From an uncultured Actinomycetes bacterium (GTDB taxonomy: Bacteria; Actinomycetota; Acidimicrobiia; IMCC26256; PALSA-555): 33,853 nt of DNA. The notes beneath the pieces are model-generated. The model did no database searches, was not told where the DNA came from, and saw only the letters and a list, made by a program, of their open reading frames with translations. Both the position numbers and the translations under genes were made by a program. This document shows positions 32,604-33,853 of the stretch, in pieces (the stretch's first letter is position 1; every line of letters starts with the position of its first letter). The stretch spans positions 1 to 33,853 of the forward strand of contig CALEYV010000123.1 in the NCBI GenBank assembly GCA_937927875.1, given 5' to 3'.

Positions 32604-32609
32604 ACGTTA
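32604..32609 (-). promoter_or_regulatory. -10 box of the penicillin acylase gene
   Basis: TAACGT on the minus strand, 6 nt before the ATG at 32597. It supports that ATG rather than the GTG one codon upstream at 32600. Confidence 0.45.
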
Positions 32610-32646
32610 GGCGGCGGGCCCGCGTCGCGGCCGCGGGTAACGCGGC

Positions 32647-33177
32647 TCAGGCCGGCAGCGACGCGAGCACGTCGTCGATCGGCGCGTGGTCGGCCGAGTG
32701 GTCGTCGACGTGCGCGTAGCGAACCTCGGCGCCGGGACCGAGCACGAACGTCGCCCCGAGCTGGGTGACCCGCTTGCCGGACCGGTGGACGCGGTGCCCG
32801 GCCGCGCGAGCGCGGCGGGTCCCGCTCCACGATCGACGGTCGGTGAGCAGTCGCACCATCCCGACCCGCCGGACCGCGGCCGCCCTCGCGGCGGCCGCGC
32901 CGTCGTCGACGAGGACCGGGAACGGGACGTGCTCCTCGTCGGCGAAGCCGGCCGCGTAGCGCCGGTCACCGGTGCCGACGGCGACCACCTCGGCCCCCCG
33001 CCCCGTCACCTCGTCGTAGCGGTCGCGCAACTGCGCGGCGTGCTCGCGGCAGAGCAGTCAGCCGAAGTGGCGCAGGAAGACCAGGATCACCGGCCGGTCC
33101 GCCCAGTAGTCCCCGAGCCGGTGCCGGTCGCCGCCGGCGTCCTCGAGCTCCACCGCCGCCAGGGCCGCCAGATCCAC
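32647..33177 (-). CDS. Candidate selenoprotein: AhpC/TSA_2 (PRXL2/SelU-like) thioredoxin-fold protein with in-frame UGA (Sec40)
   Basis: The frame runs 176 residues from GTG 33177 to the TGA at 32647, interrupted only by a TGA at 33058-33060 (codon 40). The part before ends PVILVFLRHFG; the part after begins LLCREHAAQLRDRY. In the AhpC-TSA_2 family this place reads FLRHFGCxxCRE, so the TGA falls on the first redox cysteine, giving U-L-L-C with Cys43. The region after it continues the family: VVAVGTGDRRYAAGF, then PFPVLVDD, then QLGATFVLGPG and DHAPIDDVLASL. A TACGGT -10 box lies 7 nt before the GTG. A hairpin with an AGUU loop follows the UGA. The family includes vertebrate SelU, also UxxC-type. 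The product is probably a thiol/selenol oxidoreductase. A TGC-to-TGA error or a decayed gene is the alternative; nothing else in the frame is broken. Confidence 0.72.
33024..33037 (-). promoter_or_regulatory. Candidate bacterial SECIS hairpin after the in-frame UGA
   Basis: On the mRNA strand CGCGC, loop AGUU, GCGCG form a perfect 5-bp stem. The loop starts 26 nt after the UGA, within the 16-37 nt range used for bacterial SECIS models, and has G as its second loop base followed by U. The loop uses a TTG leucine codon, unusual in DNA this G+C-rich. No folding program was run. Confidence 0.5.
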
Positions 33178-33184
33178 GGCTCGG

Positions 33185-33190
33185 ACCGTA
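33185..33190 (-). promoter_or_regulatory. -10 box of the candidate selenoprotein gene
   Basis: TACGGT on the minus strand, 7 nt before the GTG at 33177. It sets that GTG as the likely start and shows that the part before the UGA is expressed as the start of one gene. Confidence 0.45.
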
Positions 33191-33223
33191 CTCGGCGCCC
33201 CGTCGGCGTGGGAGAATGGGCCC

Positions 33224-33787
33224 ATGACGACCACCGATGCACCCACGACCTTCACGCGGATGGACGAGTCGACCGCCGAGCAGTGGGCGGTGATCGGCGC
33301 CGAGACCTTCGAGCACCAGGGCCGGGTCGCGGACCGGGTCCTCTCCATGCTCCGCTCGCTGGCCGAGATCACCGACGGCTTCGCGGTGGATCAGCTCACC
33401 CACTCGCTCCAGACCGCGACGCGCGCCGAGCGGGCCGGTGCCGACGACGAGATGGTGGTGGCCTCGCTGTGCCACGACATCGGCAAGGCGGTCAGCGTCC
33501 CGAACCACCCCGTCATCGCGGCCGAGATCCTGAAGTGCTACGTGCGCGACGACGTGTACCACGTCATCCGCGCCCACCAGGACTTCCAGGGCAAGCACTA
33601 CTACGAGCACTTCGGCGGCAACCCGGACGCCCGCGAGCAGTACCGCGGCCAGGAGTGGTTCCCGCTCGCCGAGCAGTTCGCCGACGAGTGGGACCAGGTC
33701 GCCTTCGACCCCGCCTACGACACGCTGCCCCTCGAGCACTTCGAGGCCCGCGTGCGCGAGGTGTTCGCGCACCCGCACTCGATGTAG
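33224..33787 (+). CDS. HD-domain protein (phosphohydrolase or MIOX/PhnZ-like oxygenase)
   Basis: A 187-residue single-domain protein with the HD metal motif SLCHDIGK (His84-Asp85), an upstream His in DQLTHSLQTATRAERAGAD, and downstream histidines in PNHPVIAAEIL and VIRAHQDFQGKHYYEHFGG. The THSLQTA-RA-AGAD and H-FQG-HYY pattern resembles the small HD proteins related to PhnZ and myo-inositol oxygenase, which are mixed-valent di-iron oxygenases. A phosphohydrolase is the alternative. The ATG at 33224 lies 6 nt after a weak -10-like GAGAAT at 33212-33217. It is divergent from the candidate selenoprotein gene with only 46 bp between the two starts. Confidence 0.88.
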   Translation: MTTTDAPTTFTRMDESTAEQWAVIGAETFEHQGRVADRVLSMLRSLAEITDGFAVDQLTHSLQTATRAERAGADDEMVVASLCHDIGKAVSVPNHPVIAAEILKCYVRDDVYHVIRAHQDFQGKHYYEHFGGNPDAREQYRGQEWFPLAEQFADEWDQVAFDPAYDTLPLEHFEARVREVFAHPHSM

Positions 33788-33791
33788 CGAC

Positions 33792-33853
33792 TCAGAGCGT
33801 GCCGAGCCGCGCCGCCCGCTCGCGCGCCTTGGCCACGACCTCGGCCGCGCCGT
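33792..33853 (-). CDS. 3' end of an unidentified gene (partial)
   Basis: The minus strand reads an open frame from the window edge to a TGA at 33792-33794, ending GAAEVVAKARERAARLGTL. The helix-like, alanine/arginine-rich end and the 4-nt distance from the HD gene stop fit a converging gene. Twenty residues are too few to name it. Confidence 0.5.
   Translation of the reverse strand, partial: GAAEVVAKARERAARLGTL

Noticed and set aside
33031..33052. Alternative hairpin 6-27 nt after the UGA as the SECIS element
   Set aside because: It needs a bulge and its loop begins closer to the UGA than the usual minimum. The downstream AGUU-loop hairpin fits better, though folding was not computed.
33058..33060. 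The TGA read as an ordinary stop, making the gene a pseudogene or two genes
   Set aside because: Both sides match one protein family in the same frame, the TGA falls exactly on the redox cysteine, the rest of the frame is intact and no start site of any strength follows the TGA. It is kept as the main alternative only.
1..33853. tRNA, rRNA, CRISPR arrays, insertion sequences, integrases or attachment sites
   Set aside because: Reading both strands I found no cloverleaf with a TTCGA arm, no spaced direct repeats, no transposase motifs and no inverted repeats flanking a gene.

Overview
The window is 33.9 kb of very G+C-rich, gene-dense chromosomal DNA with many GTG starts, 1-10 nt gene overlaps and almost no intergenic space. 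The best fit is an actinobacterium, probably of the Acidimicrobiia type. The evidence is a fused FbiC (CofG-CofH) coenzyme F420 enzyme, a split CrtYc/CrtYd lycopene cyclase, an FxsA protein, and TAnnnT -10 boxes lying only 6-9 bp before start codons, the signature of leaderless mRNAs. The class is inference. There is no rRNA, tRNA, CRISPR, insertion sequence, integrase or prophage gene, so this reads as core chromosome rather than an island. No stretch over 300 bp lacks a gene; the longest gap is about 205 bp (22135-22339).

Layout: 22-4414 (+) is an overlapping operon of fbiC, a PfkB-family sugar/nucleoside kinase and a LOG-like protein. 4408-7060 (-) is a glycolate-oxidase-type pair, glcD-glcE, followed by a 66-aa helical protein; no glcF is present. 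7117-8234 holds a cysteine-rich protein and a GroES-like protein whose stops overlap. 8318-9839 (+) is ctaB (heme O synthase) overlapped by a TlpA-like thioredoxin. 9841-11504 (-) is an ABC-2 exporter. 11580-16078 is a complete carotenoid cluster: crtYc-crtYd-crtZ (+) converging on crtE-crtI-crtB (-). Together these would take farnesyl diphosphate through GGPP, phytoene, lycopene and beta-carotene to zeaxanthin. 16146-18774 (+) has an SCP2 protein, an acyl-CoA dehydrogenase, a hypothetical protein and a zinc-ribbon microprotein. 18782-22134 (-) has fxsA, rmuC, an SDR and a 5'-3' exonuclease. 22340-26740 (+) has an enoyl-CoA hydratase-family protein, a MarR regulator, a CrtI-like FAD oxidoreductase and a lipase-maturation-factor-like membrane protein. 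26728-28321 (-) is ctaA (heme A synthase) with a secreted protein. 28446-30340 (+) is an alpha/beta hydrolase coupled to an unknown protein. 30345-32597 (-) is a penicillin-acylase-family hydrolase. 32647-33177 (-) is the key gene, and 33224-33787 (+) is an HD-domain protein.

Most notable: the 32647-33177 gene encodes an AhpC/TSA_2 (PRXL2/SelU-like) thioredoxin-fold protein whose frame continues through an in-frame TGA at 33058-33060. The TGA sits exactly where the family has the first cysteine of its CxxC motif, giving U-L-L-C. A small hairpin with an AGUU loop follows about 20 nt after the UGA, where a bacterial SECIS element belongs. I interpret this as a selenocysteine-containing protein. 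An ordinary annotation would split it into two fragments or call it a pseudogene.

Second, the promoter layout is consistent enough to decide starts (crtE, the penicillin acylase, ctaA, the selenoprotein). It also exposes a glcD gene whose expected start codon is ATC rather than ATG or GTG.
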